DNA of 23,553 bases from a virus: positions 1 through 23,553 of the IMG/VR virus record IMGVR_UViG_3300017724_000086. One strand, given 5' to 3'. The position numbers and the translations under genes are program-made. This document shows, one piece after another, positions 4,066 through 11,168 of this stretch. The notes under the pieces were generated by a model that saw only the letters and a list, made by a program, of their open reading frames with translations, had not been told where the DNA came from and did no database searches. Within the stretch, counting starts at the first letter, position 1. Each line of letters opens with the position of its first letter.

Positions 4066-5673
4066 ATGGCTAACTTCCTAAGACATGAAGGGTGTCCCAA
4101 GTGTAATTCTTCGGACGCCCTTGCTATTTACGACGACGGTTCTACGCATTGCTTTAGTGCCGTTTGTGACTACCATACACACGGTGACGGTGACATGCCT
4201 GAAGTTATCCCTATAGCAAAAGCAAAGCCTCTACAGATGTTTGGTACAGTGGCAGCAATACCCAACAGAAGAATCTCTAAAGAAACCTGTATGCGCTTTG
4301 GCGTAACCGTTGAGTACGGTTCTACAGGTGAAATAGAAAAACACTACTACCCTCTTTACGACGTCAACACTGGTGAAGTGTGTTCAGCTAAAGTTAGGGA
4401 AGTAAAGACTAAAAACTTCTTTAGTAACGGAGACCCAAAGACAGCTGGGTTTTTCGGACAACAACAGTGCACGACTAACAAATTCATAACTATCACTGAA
4501 GGTGAACTTGACGCCTTAGCAGTGTACGAAATGTTTAACAAGCAGTACGACGTCGTGTCCTTACGAACAGGTGCGTCCGGTGCTACGAAAGAAATCAAAG
4601 AGCAGTTAGAGTGGCTCGAAGGTTACGACACGGTGGTCCTTTGCTTTGATAATGACAAAGCTGGTGACGCCGCTTTGGAACAAGTCAAAGACCTCTTTAG
4701 TCCTAACAAGTTGAAGATCTGTAAGTTACCCTTGAAAGACGCTAGTGACATGCTTATGGCGAACAGGGTTAAGGACTTCACGCAAGCATGGTGGAATGCA
4801 AAGGTTTACCGCCCAGATGGTATTGTGGCAGGAACTGAAACATGGGACACACTGGTGCAGAAACGCCAAGTGAAGTCCATACCGTATCCTTGGAACGGCC
4901 TCAATGAGATAACAAGAGGACATCGACCGTATGAGTTGGTCACGATTACAAGCGGCAGTGGTATGGGAAAGTCCCAATTTATCAGAGAAATCGAATATGA
5001 TTTACTACGCCGATGCGAAGGCAATATTGGAGTCTTGGCGCTTGAGGAAGATTTGGCCCGAACATCGCTTGGTATCATGTCGGTGGCAGCGAACAGGCCC
5101 TTACATCTGGAAGAGGACACGCCAGTGGACGAGCTTCGGCCATTCTGGGAAGCCACATTGGGAACAGGACGTTACTACTTATTTGACCATTGGGGGTCAA
5201 CTTCAGCAGACAACTTGCTCGCCCGTGTTCGCTACATGGCAAAAGCACTTGACTGCAGGTACGTCGTATTGGACCACTTGTCTATCGTCGTCTCTTCCCA
5301 AGAGTCCGGAGACGAGAGAAAAGCCATTGACGAGATTATGACGCGTTTGCGTACGCTTGTGGCAGAAACAGGCATCTGCTTGTTCCTCGTGTCACACTTA
5401 CGCAGGTCACAAGGCAAAGCGCACGAGGACGGAGCGCAGATCAGCTTAGGTGAATTACGTGGTTCACAAGCTATCGCTCAGTTGTCGGACATTGTCATTG
5501 GTATGGAACGTGACCAGCAGAATGAAAACGAAGACATTAGAAATACTACTACTGTACGAGTCCTTAAAAACAGATATACAGGTGAAACTGGACCCGCTTG
5601 TTGGCTGCAGTACGAGAAACAAACAGGGAGGTTACAGGAAGTCGCAAATCCTAATGTTGGCGAGGACTTTTAA
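4066..5673 (+). CDS. Bifunctional DNA primase-helicase (T7 gp4-like)
   Basis: The 535-aa protein has the full T7 gp4 domain order. An N-terminal zinc-binding domain uses C10, C13, C29 and C34. The TOPRIM primase core carries TEGELDA (E145) and CFDNDKAGD (D195/D197). A DnaB/RecA-like helicase follows, with Walker A SGSGMGKS (297-303, K302), a catalytic EED near 327-329, Walker B VVLDH (D403), the LVSHLRR motif (441-447) and KNRYTGETG (501-509) carrying the likely arginine finger. It should unwind DNA 5'-3' as a ring and lay down RNA primers for the polymerase encoded two genes later. Only two bases separate it from ssb, and its stop codon overlaps the HNH gene start by one base. Length and motifs look complete. 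Confidence 0.95.
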   Translation: MANFLRHEGCPKCNSSDALAIYDDGSTHCFSAVCDYHTHGDGDMPEVIPIAKAKPLQMFGTVAAIPNRRISKETCMRFGVTVEYGSTGEIEKHYYPLYDVNTGEVCSAKVREVKTKNFFSNGDPKTAGFFGQQQCTTNKFITITEGELDALAVYEMFNKQYDVVSLRTGASGATKEIKEQLEWLEGYDTVVLCFDNDKAGDAALEQVKDLFSPNKLKICKLPLKDASDMLMANRVKDFTQAWWNAKVYRPDGIVAGTETWDTLVQKRQVKSIPYPWNGLNEITRGHRPYELVTITSGSGMGKSQFIREIEYDLLRRCEGNIGVLALEEDLARTSLGIMSVAANRPLHLEEDTPVDELRPFWEATLGTGRYYLFDHWGSTSADNLLARVRYMAKALDCRYVVLDHLSIVVSSQESGDERKAIDEIMTRLRTLVAETGICLFLVSHLRRSQGKAHEDGAQISLGELRGSQAIAQLSDIVIGMERDQQNENEDIRNTTTVRVLKNRYTGETGPACWLQYEKQTGRLQEVANPNVGEDF

Positions 5674-5990
5674 TGCGGACAAGAAGAAGAATAGATGCAT
5701 TAATCAAGAAAAAGCATATTAGGGATTTTAAAGTTAACAAAGGGTGTCAAGAGTGTGGTTACAATGAGATACCTGAAGCATTAGAACTGGACCACGTCGA
5801 CAGAACAAAGAAAAACTTTAAGATGTCAAAGGGACATCATTATTCGTGGGAAAGAATACATAGAGAATTAGAAAACTGTGTTGTTCTTTGCTCTAACTGT
5901 CATAGAAAAAAGACAACGGAAGAAAAAGACTACTTAGAAACCGACTACGTGGAGCCTGAAGAACTACAGTATGATTTATTTGGATCTTGA
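5673..5990 (+). CDS. HNH endonuclease, possibly homing-type
   Basis: The 105-aa protein shows the zinc-bound HNH signature: CQEC (25-28) for the first knuckle, ELDHVDRTKKNF with the catalytic His in DH (about 41), then ENCVVLCSNCHRKK, which supplies the second CxxC and the final His. The N-terminus is highly basic (MRTRRRIDALIKKK). It is squeezed between primase-helicase and polymerase, with a 1-base overlap upstream and 20 bases downstream. It is visibly more AT-rich than both neighbours, which suggests later arrival. Free-standing HNH genes beside replication genes are often homing endonucleases; a recombination or packaging nickase is the alternative. All expected active-site residues appear intact. 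Confidence 0.9.
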   Translation: MRTRRRIDALIKKKHIRDFKVNKGCQECGYNEIPEALELDHVDRTKKNFKMSKGHHYSWERIHRELENCVVLCSNCHRKKTTEEKDYLETDYVEPEELQYDLFGS

Positions 5991-7605
5991 AGCTGACGGT
6001 TTTAACCCAACAACCATTTGGTGCGTAGTAACCAGGGAAAATGGTGTTGATACCGTGCATACTACTCCAGATAGCCTCTGTAAGGCTCTAGAAGGCTCTG
6101 TAAGCGTTTGTGGACACAACCTAATAGGTTATGACCTACCCGTGCTAAAACGCCTCTGGAGCGTTTCTGTGGCCTCTGAGCGTATAGTCGATACTTTAGT
6201 ACTTTCACGTCTTTTTGACCCTAGCAAGTCAGGTGGTCATTCTTTGAGAAATTGGGGGAATGAGTTGGGCTTTCCCAAAGGTGACCACTCTGACTTTTCT
6301 TGTCTGTCACAAGAGATGATTGATTACTGTATACAGGACGTAGCAGTCACAGAAGCAGTACATCAAAAGTTAGTCAAAAGCATGGCTGCATTTTTACCTG
6401 AGTCCCTTGACTTGGAACATAAGGTTCAGTGGATCGTACAACAGCAGGAAACCAATGGTTGGATTCTGGACCAGCAATTAGCTAACGAACTTTGCGCTAC
6501 GTTCAAGGAAGGTATGAATGACATACAAGCCGAATTACAAGAGATGTTTCCACCCGTTGTCGAAGAAAGGTTCTCTGAGAAAACCAAGAAGCGCCTTAAG
6601 GATAAAGTTACGGTTTTTAACGTTGGGTCACGACAACAAGTTGCAGAGAGACTTAAAACAAAAGGCGCTGTGTGGACAGAAGTCACGCCAAGTGGAAAGC
6701 CTGTTGTCGATGAGAAGACGCTTAAGCAGAACAATCATGTCCCTGAAGCGGCAAAAGTTCTGGAATATCTGTTGCTTCAGAAGAGGCATGCACAGGTACT
6801 CTCCTGGTTGGAAGCTGTCAAGGAGGACGGTAGAGTACACGGAAGAGTCATTAGCAACGGTGCTGTTACTGGAAGGATGACACACCAGCAGCCTAATATG
6901 GCTCAAGTACCAGCTGGACATAGTCCTTATGGTAAAGAGTGTCGCTCCTGTTGGACTGTACCAGAAGGTAAAAAACTCGTAGGTTTTGACGCTAGTGGCC
7001 TTGAACTACGCATGTTAGCCCACTACATGAACGACAAGGAGTTTACCAATGTCCTCCTCACCGAAGACATACACACAAGAAACCAAATGGCTGCAGGGCT
7101 GGAAACAAGACCTCAAGCTAAGACTTTCATCTATGCTTTCCTCTACGGAGCCGGAGACGCAAAAATTGGAAGTATCGTCGGAGGAAGCTCACATGATGGC
7201 GCAGAGCTTAAACAACGATTTCTATCAAATACACCTGCTCTTGAAAGCTTACGAGAACGAACTATTAGAGCGTCTCAACGAGGCTATCTCAGAGGACTTG
7301 ATGGTAGACATCTCAGAGTTCGATCTGAGCATGCTGCATTAAATACACTGCTTCAAGCTGCAGGTGCTATAGTAATGAAGAAGGCTTTAGTCATCCTAGA
7401 CGACTACGCACAACAGTGGAAACTAGACTATAAGTTTATAGGCAACGTACATGATGAAGTACAGTCGGAAGTGGTTACAGAACAAGCAGAGAAATTCGGT
7501 TGGCTTGCAGTCGAATGTCTCAAGGCGTCAGGCGTACACTTTAAACTCCGATGTCCGCTCGACGGAGAGTACCAAGTCGGAACAACATGGGCAGAAACCC
7601 ACTAA
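5971..7605 (+). CDS. Family A DNA polymerase with 3'-5' exonuclease, Tyr762 type
   Basis: The 544-aa protein has an intact proofreading domain: DLE (D5, E7), HNLIGYD (D55) and YCIQD (Y119, D123). The polymerase domain follows: motif A GFDASGLELRMLAHY (D340), motif B RPQAKTFIYAFLYGAG (R380, K384) and motif C VHDEVQ (H494, D495, E496). The residue equivalent to E. coli Pol I F762 is Tyr (Y388), as in T7 polymerase; in studied enzymes Tyr here reduces discrimination against dideoxynucleotides and goes with fast synthesis. At 544 aa it is much shorter than T7 gp5 (704 aa) yet complete in motifs. I see no obvious thioredoxin-binding insertion, so the processivity factor is unclear. It overlaps the HNH gene by 20 bases. 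Confidence 0.95.
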   Translation: MIYLDLEADGFNPTTIWCVVTRENGVDTVHTTPDSLCKALEGSVSVCGHNLIGYDLPVLKRLWSVSVASERIVDTLVLSRLFDPSKSGGHSLRNWGNELGFPKGDHSDFSCLSQEMIDYCIQDVAVTEAVHQKLVKSMAAFLPESLDLEHKVQWIVQQQETNGWILDQQLANELCATFKEGMNDIQAELQEMFPPVVEERFSEKTKKRLKDKVTVFNVGSRQQVAERLKTKGAVWTEVTPSGKPVVDEKTLKQNNHVPEAAKVLEYLLLQKRHAQVLSWLEAVKEDGRVHGRVISNGAVTGRMTHQQPNMAQVPAGHSPYGKECRSCWTVPEGKKLVGFDASGLELRMLAHYMNDKEFTNVLLTEDIHTRNQMAAGLETRPQAKTFIYAFLYGAGDAKIGSIVGGSSHDGAELKQRFLSNTPALESLRERTIRASQRGYLRGLDGRHLRVRSEHAALNTLLQAAGAIVMKKALVILDDYAQQWKLDYKFIGNVHDEVQSEVVTEQAEKFGWLAVECLKASGVHFKLRCPLDGEYQVGTTWAETH

Positions 7606-7614
7606 GGATAAGAT

Positions 7615-8478
7615 ATGAAAAATATTCATACACTTATAAGTGACATCTACAAACTGGTTGAAACTAAAGACGTGCCGGAAGGTGTTGATATTGAGAGTTG
7701 TATTGAAGAGTTTGGCGAGGGCGTTAAGAGTCTTATGCGCCAAGAGTTCACACAAAAGCGTGACAACTCTCGTAAACTACGCATGTCCAACATAGGACGC
7801 AGTGATCGCTTCTTGTGGAATGTGTACAACGACGTAGAAAAGCTGGACGACATGCAGCCTAGTACTTACGTTAAGTTCCTTTACGGACATTTGATTGAAG
7901 AGATGTTACTTTTCCTTTCACGCGCAGCAGGACATGAGGTTACAGATGAACAGAAGAAGTGTGAAGTTAACGGTATTACTGGCTCTATGGACTGCAAGAT
8001 TGACGGTGTTGTCACGGACGTCAAGTCTGTTTCAACATTTGGGTTTAGGAAATTCAAAGACGGCTCTATGGCTTATGACGACCCGTTTGGCTACGTGGCG
8101 CAAATTAAGGGATATGCGAATGCAGAAGGCGCTACTAAGTTCGGATGGTTAGCAATGGACAAACAGAACGGGCATTTGACGTACCTCATGTACGACGAAG
8201 AAGATACTCAAGCGCCTGTACATGAGAAGATTGGTTATGACATCGGTGAACACGTTGACCACGTTAAGCAGATGGTGTTGAAACCGGAGCCGCCTGAACA
8301 CTGCCACCAGCCTAAAGCAGACGGTAAGAGTGGCAACATGAAGTTGGACATAGGGTGTTCCTACTGTTCCTATAAGAAGAATTGTTGGCCTGATGTAAGA
8401 GCTTTTGCTTACTCTTCAGGACCACGCTATTTAGTAGAGGTACACAATGAGCCGAAAGTCCAAGAAATCACCATTTAG
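7615..8478 (+). CDS. PD-(D/E)XK exonuclease with a C-terminal Cys cluster
   Basis: The 287-aa protein carries a PD-(D/E)XK core: GHLIEE (91-96), GSMDCKIDG (123-131; D126/D130), TDVKSVS (D135, K137) and the QIKGY helix motif (163-167). Near the C-terminus lies CSYCSYKKNC (C248, C251, C257), with other Cys at 116, 127 and 230. This spacing resembles the iron-sulfur clusters of Cas4/AddB/RecB-like nucleases. In T7-like genomes the gene at this position (gp6) degrades host DNA, removes primers and aids recombination, so the same job is likely. AAGGATAAG precedes the ATG. The 3' end overlaps the resolvase gene by 32 bases in another frame. Confidence 0.85.
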   Translation: MKNIHTLISDIYKLVETKDVPEGVDIESCIEEFGEGVKSLMRQEFTQKRDNSRKLRMSNIGRSDRFLWNVYNDVEKLDDMQPSTYVKFLYGHLIEEMLLFLSRAAGHEVTDEQKKCEVNGITGSMDCKIDGVVTDVKSVSTFGFRKFKDGSMAYDDPFGYVAQIKGYANAEGATKFGWLAMDKQNGHLTYLMYDEEDTQAPVHEKIGYDIGEHVDHVKQMVLKPEPPEHCHQPKADGKSGNMKLDIGCSYCSYKKNCWPDVRAFAYSSGPRYLVEVHNEPKVQEITI

Positions 8479-8836
8479 AAGCACGTTTGAAGAAGATGTC
8501 GCCAAAATACTACAGGAGTTTAATTATGAGCCTTTCACTATTCCTTACACTATCTCTAGGAGCTACCGTCCTGACTTCGTTGATGTTAGCGGTTTATATC
8601 TTATTGAGTGCAAAGGATATTTCAGAGATGGAGACACCAAGAAATACACCAGCATCAGAGACAGCCTCCCAAAAGAACAAGAGTTAATATTTGTTCTCAT
8701 GCAGCCTAACAAAAAGATACGTAAGGGTGCTAAGATGACTATGTCTGAGTGGTGTGACAAAGAAGGAATACTTTGGTACAGCATCAATACGTTACAGGAG
8801 CTTACTGACTATGTCGCTAACTCTGGAGGAAATTAA
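8447..8836 (+). CDS. T7 endonuclease I-like Holliday junction resolvase
   Basis: The 129-aa protein follows T7 gp3 along its length. FEEDVAKIL (E15/E16) is followed by YRPDFV (D43), LIECKGYF (E54, K56) and a KYTSIRDSLP helix. The second half, KKIRKGAKMTMSEWCDKEGI, parallels the T7 KLYKG...SYGEFCEKHGI stretch. The four catalytic acidic/lysine positions are present. The enzyme resolves branched DNA made during replication and recombination, before packaging, and helps to degrade host DNA. AGAGG at 8436-8440 supports the ATG at 8447 inside the exonuclease gene. T7 has a comparable set of resolvase, polymerase and exonuclease. Confidence 0.92.
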   Translation: MSRKSKKSPFRSTFEEDVAKILQEFNYEPFTIPYTISRSYRPDFVDVSGLYLIECKGYFRDGDTKKYTSIRDSLPKEQELIFVLMQPNKKIRKGAKMTMSEWCDKEGILWYSINTLQELTDYVANSGGN

Positions 8837-8990
8837 AGAAAAGCTTTTGAAGTTCTATGATCCTGACGACTTACTGGAGGCATTAGAGATTACTTCAGAA
8901 GAACTTATTGACAGGTTTGAAGACAAGTTAATAAACAGATTTGACGCTTTTGATGAGGAGTTTAAAGAGGAAGAAGTTTATGAGCATTGA
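8811..8990 (+). CDS. Small acidic hypothetical protein
   Basis: The start at 8811 is preferred over an in-frame ATG at 8754, because AGGAG (8796-8800) lies 10 bases before it and the shorter form has only a 26-base overlap with the resolvase gene. The 59-aa product MSLTLEEIKEKLLKFYDPDD continues with LLEALEITSEELIDRFEDKL and ends very acidic. Short proteins of this LEE...LLEXLEITSEEL...RFEDK type recur among marine phages and their role is not known to me. It is all-helical and is coupled to the DUF3310 gene (11-base overlap). Confidence 0.75.
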   Translation: MSLTLEEIKEKLLKFYDPDDLLEALEITSEELIDRFEDKLINRFDAFDEEFKEEEVYEH

Positions 8991-9267
8991 TAACGCAACA
9001 CCAGCTGATTGGGACGCCTTAACAGCACTGAATAAACTATCAATTAGAAAAACACCAGACCCTGTTGAACAACCCGACCACTACAACAACGGAGCAATAG
9101 AAGCTATCGAAGCTATCAAAGCGTCTATGCCTGAGAACGAGTTTAGAGGCTATCTTAAGGGTAACGCTTTAAAGTACCTTTGGCGTTATGACTACAAAGG
9201 TAAACCAGTAGAAGATTTACGTAAGTGTAAATGGTACATTGAACGACTAATCAAGGAAATTAATTAA
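8980..9267 (+). CDS. DUF3310 protein (T7 gp1.7-related)
   Basis: The start at 8980 has AAGAGGAAG (8965-8973) just upstream and removes a basic, implausible N-terminus read from 8941. The 95-aa product contains VEQPDHYNNGAIEAIEAIKA, then FRGYLKGNALKYLWRYDYKG and VEDLRKCKWYIERLI. This HY-gxiE...GN-KYlwR-KG-l-DL-Ka--Y---l pattern is the DUF3310 signature. T7 gp1.7, a nucleotide kinase involved in dTMP/dGMP handling and ddT sensitivity, contains this domain, so a nucleotide-metabolism role fits the neighbouring reductase. The last base of its stop is the first base of the reductase start. Confidence 0.88.
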   Translation: MSIDNATPADWDALTALNKLSIRKTPDPVEQPDHYNNGAIEAIEAIKASMPENEFRGYLKGNALKYLWRYDYKGKPVEDLRKCKWYIERLIKEIN

Positions 9268-11138
9268 TGGACGCATATCAACAGTACATACATAAGTCGC
9301 GCTATGCTCGTTACTTGCCTAACGAACAGCGTCGTGAGACTTGGGAAGAAACTATCGACCGTTACCTTAACTTTTGGATTGAAAAGGGTAAGTTAACACT
9401 AGAACAAGCTAATGGTATTTTTGCAGACATTCATGACATGGGCGTTATGCCTTCTATGCGAGCATTGATGACTGCAGGAGAAGCTCTTGACCGTGACAAC
9501 GTAGCTGGCTTCAACTGTAGCTACCTACCTATTGACCACCCTAAAGCGTTTGACGAGATGATGTACGTACTCATGTGCGGTACAGGAGTAGGCTACAGCG
9601 TCGAACGACAATACGTAAGCAAGCTACCAGACGTAGCAGAGGAGTTTCATGACACAGATACCGTTATACACGTCGCTGACAGCAAAATTGGATGGGCTAA
9701 AGCCTACAGAGAACTTATTAGCTTGCTCTATTCTGGTCAGCTTCCAAAGTGGGACGTCAGTGGAGTACGACCTGCAGGGTCAGCCCTTAAAACTTTCGGA
9801 GGTAGAGCGTCTGGTGCGGATCCTCTTGTTGACCTCTTTAAATTTACCACAGAGGTCTTTAGGGAAGCTGCTGGATGTAAACTTTCCTCCATCGAGTGTC
9901 ATGATATCTGCTGTAAGATTGCACAAATCGTCGTCGTCGGTGGAGTTAGAAGGTCCGCTCTCATCAGTCTCAGTAACCTCACTGACGATAGACTCCGACG
10001 GTGTAAGTCAGGACAATGGTGGCAAGACAATCCTCAACGTGGACTAGCAAACAACAGTGCTTGTTATACAGAGAAGCCAGACTTTGAGGCATTTTTAAAT
10101 GAGTGGAAAAGTTTATACGAGTCCCGTTCAGGAGAGCGAGGTATGTTCTCTAGAGTCGCAAGTCAAAAGCAAGCTGCAAAGAACGAGCGACGAGATGCTA
10201 CCTATGATTTTGGAACTAATCCATGTAGCGAAATCATCCTCAGACCTAACCAATTCTGCAATCTATCAGAAGTTGTTGTCAGGTCATCCGATACGCTCTC
10301 AGACCTTAAACGAAAAGTACGTGTTGCGGCTATCCTTGGAAGCTTACAGGCTACGTTAACTGACTTTCGTTACTTACGTAAGATATGGCAGAAGAACACT
10401 GAAGAAGAAGCACTTCTTGGTGTTAGCTTAACGGGTATTATGGATCACCCTACGTTATCAGGAAGGAGGGACAAAGGTGTTCTCAAGACTTGGCTCACTG
10501 AGCTTAAAGAAGAAGCTATTAAAACTAACGCAGAGTGGTCTAACAATCTTGGTATCAATGTTTCTACTGCCATTACTGCTGTTAAACCTTCCGGTACTGT
10601 TAGTCAGCTGGTTGATTCTGCAAGCGGTATCCATCCTAGATACTCAGATCAGTACATTAGACGAGTCAGAGCAGACGCAAGAGACCCGCTCTGTCAAGTC
10701 TTAGAATCGGCAGGAGTGCCTGTAGAGGACGACGTAATGTCACCCACTACTAAGGTATTCTCCTTCCCGATAAAGTCGCCTGAAGGAGCTGTAGTGGCTT
10801 CTGAGATGGGTGCAATGGAGCAACTTGAGTTGTGGGAAATATACCAGGACTTCTGGTGTGAACATAAGCCGTCTATGACATGCTACTACCGTGATGATGA
10901 GTTCCTGGAAGTAGGTCAATGGTTGTACAACAAGTTCGATAAGATAAGCGGAGTTAGTTTCCTCCCTTATTCCGAACATACGTATCAACAAGCGCCTTAT
11001 GAACCCATAGACTCAGAGACCTATGAGAAGCTGAAGGAGGAATTCCCAGAGACGATCGAATGGAACATCTCTGAGAACTCCGACATGACGGAAGGGTCTC
11101 AACAGTTAGCCTGCACTGGTAATAACTGTGAGTTGTAA
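9267..11138 (+). CDS. nrdJ: Class II (adenosylcobalamin-dependent) monomeric ribonucleotide reductase
   Basis: The 623-aa enzyme resembles Lactobacillus leichmannii ribonucleoside-triphosphate reductase (739 aa). All five functional cysteines are visible: C84 (FNCSYLP) and C331 (FCNL) as the reducing pair, C320 in NPCSE as the thiyl-radical cysteine exactly 11 residues before C331, and C616/C621 in the C-terminal CTGNNC swinging tail. N318 and E322 flank the radical Cys as expected, and KPSGTVSQL supplies the phosphate-binding loop. It reduces ribonucleotides to deoxyribonucleotides without oxygen dependence but needs vitamin B12 from the host. It is shorter than the bacterial enzyme. It ends the rightward module, 4 bases before the terminator stem region begins. 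Confidence 0.95.
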   Translation: MDAYQQYIHKSRYARYLPNEQRRETWEETIDRYLNFWIEKGKLTLEQANGIFADIHDMGVMPSMRALMTAGEALDRDNVAGFNCSYLPIDHPKAFDEMMYVLMCGTGVGYSVERQYVSKLPDVAEEFHDTDTVIHVADSKIGWAKAYRELISLLYSGQLPKWDVSGVRPAGSALKTFGGRASGADPLVDLFKFTTEVFREAAGCKLSSIECHDICCKIAQIVVVGGVRRSALISLSNLTDDRLRRCKSGQWWQDNPQRGLANNSACYTEKPDFEAFLNEWKSLYESRSGERGMFSRVASQKQAAKNERRDATYDFGTNPCSEIILRPNQFCNLSEVVVRSSDTLSDLKRKVRVAAILGSLQATLTDFRYLRKIWQKNTEEEALLGVSLTGIMDHPTLSGRRDKGVLKTWLTELKEEAIKTNAEWSNNLGINVSTAITAVKPSGTVSQLVDSASGIHPRYSDQYIRRVRADARDPLCQVLESAGVPVEDDVMSPTTKVFSFPIKSPEGAVVASEMGAMEQLELWEIYQDFWCEHKPSMTCYYRDDEFLEVGQWLYNKFDKISGVSFLPYSEHTYQQAPYEPIDSETYEKLKEEFPETIEWNISENSDMTEGSQQLACTGNNCEL

Positions 11139-11142
11139 ACTT

Positions 11143-11168
11143 AAGGGGGACTTCGGTCCCTTTTTTTA
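11143..11168 (+). terminator. Intrinsic terminator with UUCG tetraloop
   Basis: GGGAC (11147-11151), loop TTCG, GTCCC (11156-11160), followed by seven T (11161-11167). The stem can be extended by G-T and A-T pairs to 11143. It directly follows the reductase stop. The stop codon of the converging leftward gene (11166-11168) lies in the T-run. On the minus strand there is no comparable T-run, so termination of the late transcript here would be weaker. Confidence 0.93.

Noticed and set aside
4806-5156. Minus-strand and other-frame ORFs over the primase-helicase
   Set aside because: The sense frame carries all gp4 motifs, and the others lack start signals and domains.
8754-8990. Longer form of the small acidic protein starting at 8754
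   Set aside because: The N-terminal 19 codons are basic/aromatic shadow of the resolvase; the AGGAG at 8796-8800 favours 8811.
8941-9267. Longer form of the DUF3310 protein starting at 8941
   Set aside because: The extra 13 residues lie in the acidic-protein gene and lack a ribosome site; the start at 8980 has one.
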